Source: an uncultured Faecalibacterium sp. (GTDB lineage Bacteria > Bacillota > Clostridia > Oscillospirales > Ruminococcaceae). From it: a DNA stretch of 5,414 nt. A model generated the notes under the pieces. The model worked only from the letters and a program-made list of their open reading frames with translations, was not told where the DNA came from and did not search any database. This document shows positions 5,194-5,414 of this stretch, piece by piece. Location of the stretch: the NCBI GenBank assembly GCA_900765105.1, contig CAAFQM010000298.1, positions 1 through 5,414 on the forward strand, in the 5' to 3' direction. The position numbers were made by a program, and so were the translations under genes. Every line of letters starts with the position of its first letter. Position 1 is the stretch's first letter.

Positions 5194-5414
5194 ATGTCAA
5201 ATGTGAAAGATTTCTTAAAACGCAAGGATATCGTCATCACTCCGCAGCGGTATCTCATCGAAGCGCTGGGTGCCATGGCGCAGGGCCTGTTTGCCAGCCT
5301 GCTGATCGGCACCATCATCAAAACGCTGGGCCAGCAGACCGGTCTGGACATGCTGGTAGATCTGGGCGGCTACGCCACTGCCATGAGCGGCCCCGCCATG
5401 GCCTTGGGCCCCGG
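5194..5414 (+). CDS. PfoR-like / PTS_EIIC_2-family membrane protein, N-terminal part only
   Basis: The first 73 residues of an integral membrane protein whose rest lies beyond the window. The start is ATG at 5194-5196, with AAAGG (5180-5184) 9 nt upstream. The opening MSNVKDFLKRKDIVIT, then RYLIEALGAMAQGLFASLL, LIGTIIKTLGQQTGLDML and a GGYATAMSGPAMALGP segment match my memory of the family annotated as PfoR or PTS sugar transporter subunit IIC (PTS_EIIC_2), which keeps only the membrane part of a PTS permease. Two hydrophobic segments begin in the visible part (about residues 24-44 and from 55). The founding member was linked to perfringolysin O regulation in Clostridium perfringens, but a transport role is generally inferred from the fold. 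No IIA or IIB is visible. It is divergent from the muramidase operon, with its own promoter. Confidence 0.8.
   Translation, partial: MSNVKDFLKRKDIVITPQRYLIEALGAMAQGLFASLLIGTIIKTLGQQTGLDMLVDLGGYATAMSGPAMALGP

Overview
The window looks like chromosomal DNA from a GC-rich member of the Clostridia (phylum Bacillota), most likely a gut Oscillospiraceae/Ruminococcaceae of the Faecalibacterium type. The basis is GC-rich codons, strong AAGGAG-type ribosome binding sites, a Gram-positive GH25 muramidase with cell-wall-binding repeats, a DUF4830 protein and the style of the PTS proteins. This assignment is inference from protein character, not from a marker gene. I see no mobile element, CRISPR array, tRNA or rRNA. 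The gene content is ordinary core genome; the interest is in details of sequence and regulation.

Layout, left to right. Five genes lie on the minus strand and one on the plus strand. (1) 1-1244: N-terminal 414 residues of PTS Enzyme I (ptsI), cut by the window edge. (2) 1346-1603: HPr (ptsH), upstream of ptsI in the same direction, with its own promoter (-10 TATAAT at 1688-1693). A clear intrinsic terminator (1293-1324) lies between ptsH and ptsI. (3) 1903-2631: a membrane-anchored DUF4830 protein with a duplicated acidic C-terminal tail. (4) 2785-3627: a Cof-type HAD phosphatase, followed by an intrinsic terminator (2723-2754). (5) 3642-4841: a secreted GH25 muramidase, 14 bp upstream of the HAD gene and probably in one operon with it, driven by a good promoter at 4932-4961. 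(6) 5194-5414, plus strand: the N-terminus of a PfoR / PTS_EIIC_2-type membrane protein, divergent from the muramidase across a 352-bp intergenic region that carries promoters for both sides.

How they work together. HPr and Enzyme I are the general phosphotransfer proteins that feed every sugar-specific PTS permease: PEP to EI-His188 to HPr-His15 to IIA. The PfoR-like protein is related to PTS IIC membrane subunits, but whether it uses this phosphate flow cannot be seen here. The muramidase acts outside the cell on peptidoglycan; the HAD enzyme is cytoplasmic; the DUF4830 protein appears to face outward from the membrane.

Most notable points: HPr has Lys at position 46, where the regulatory serine of Bacillota HPr is expected; the terminator between ptsH and ptsI could set the HPr:EI ratio; and the DUF4830 tail repeat has diverged almost only at synonymous sites.
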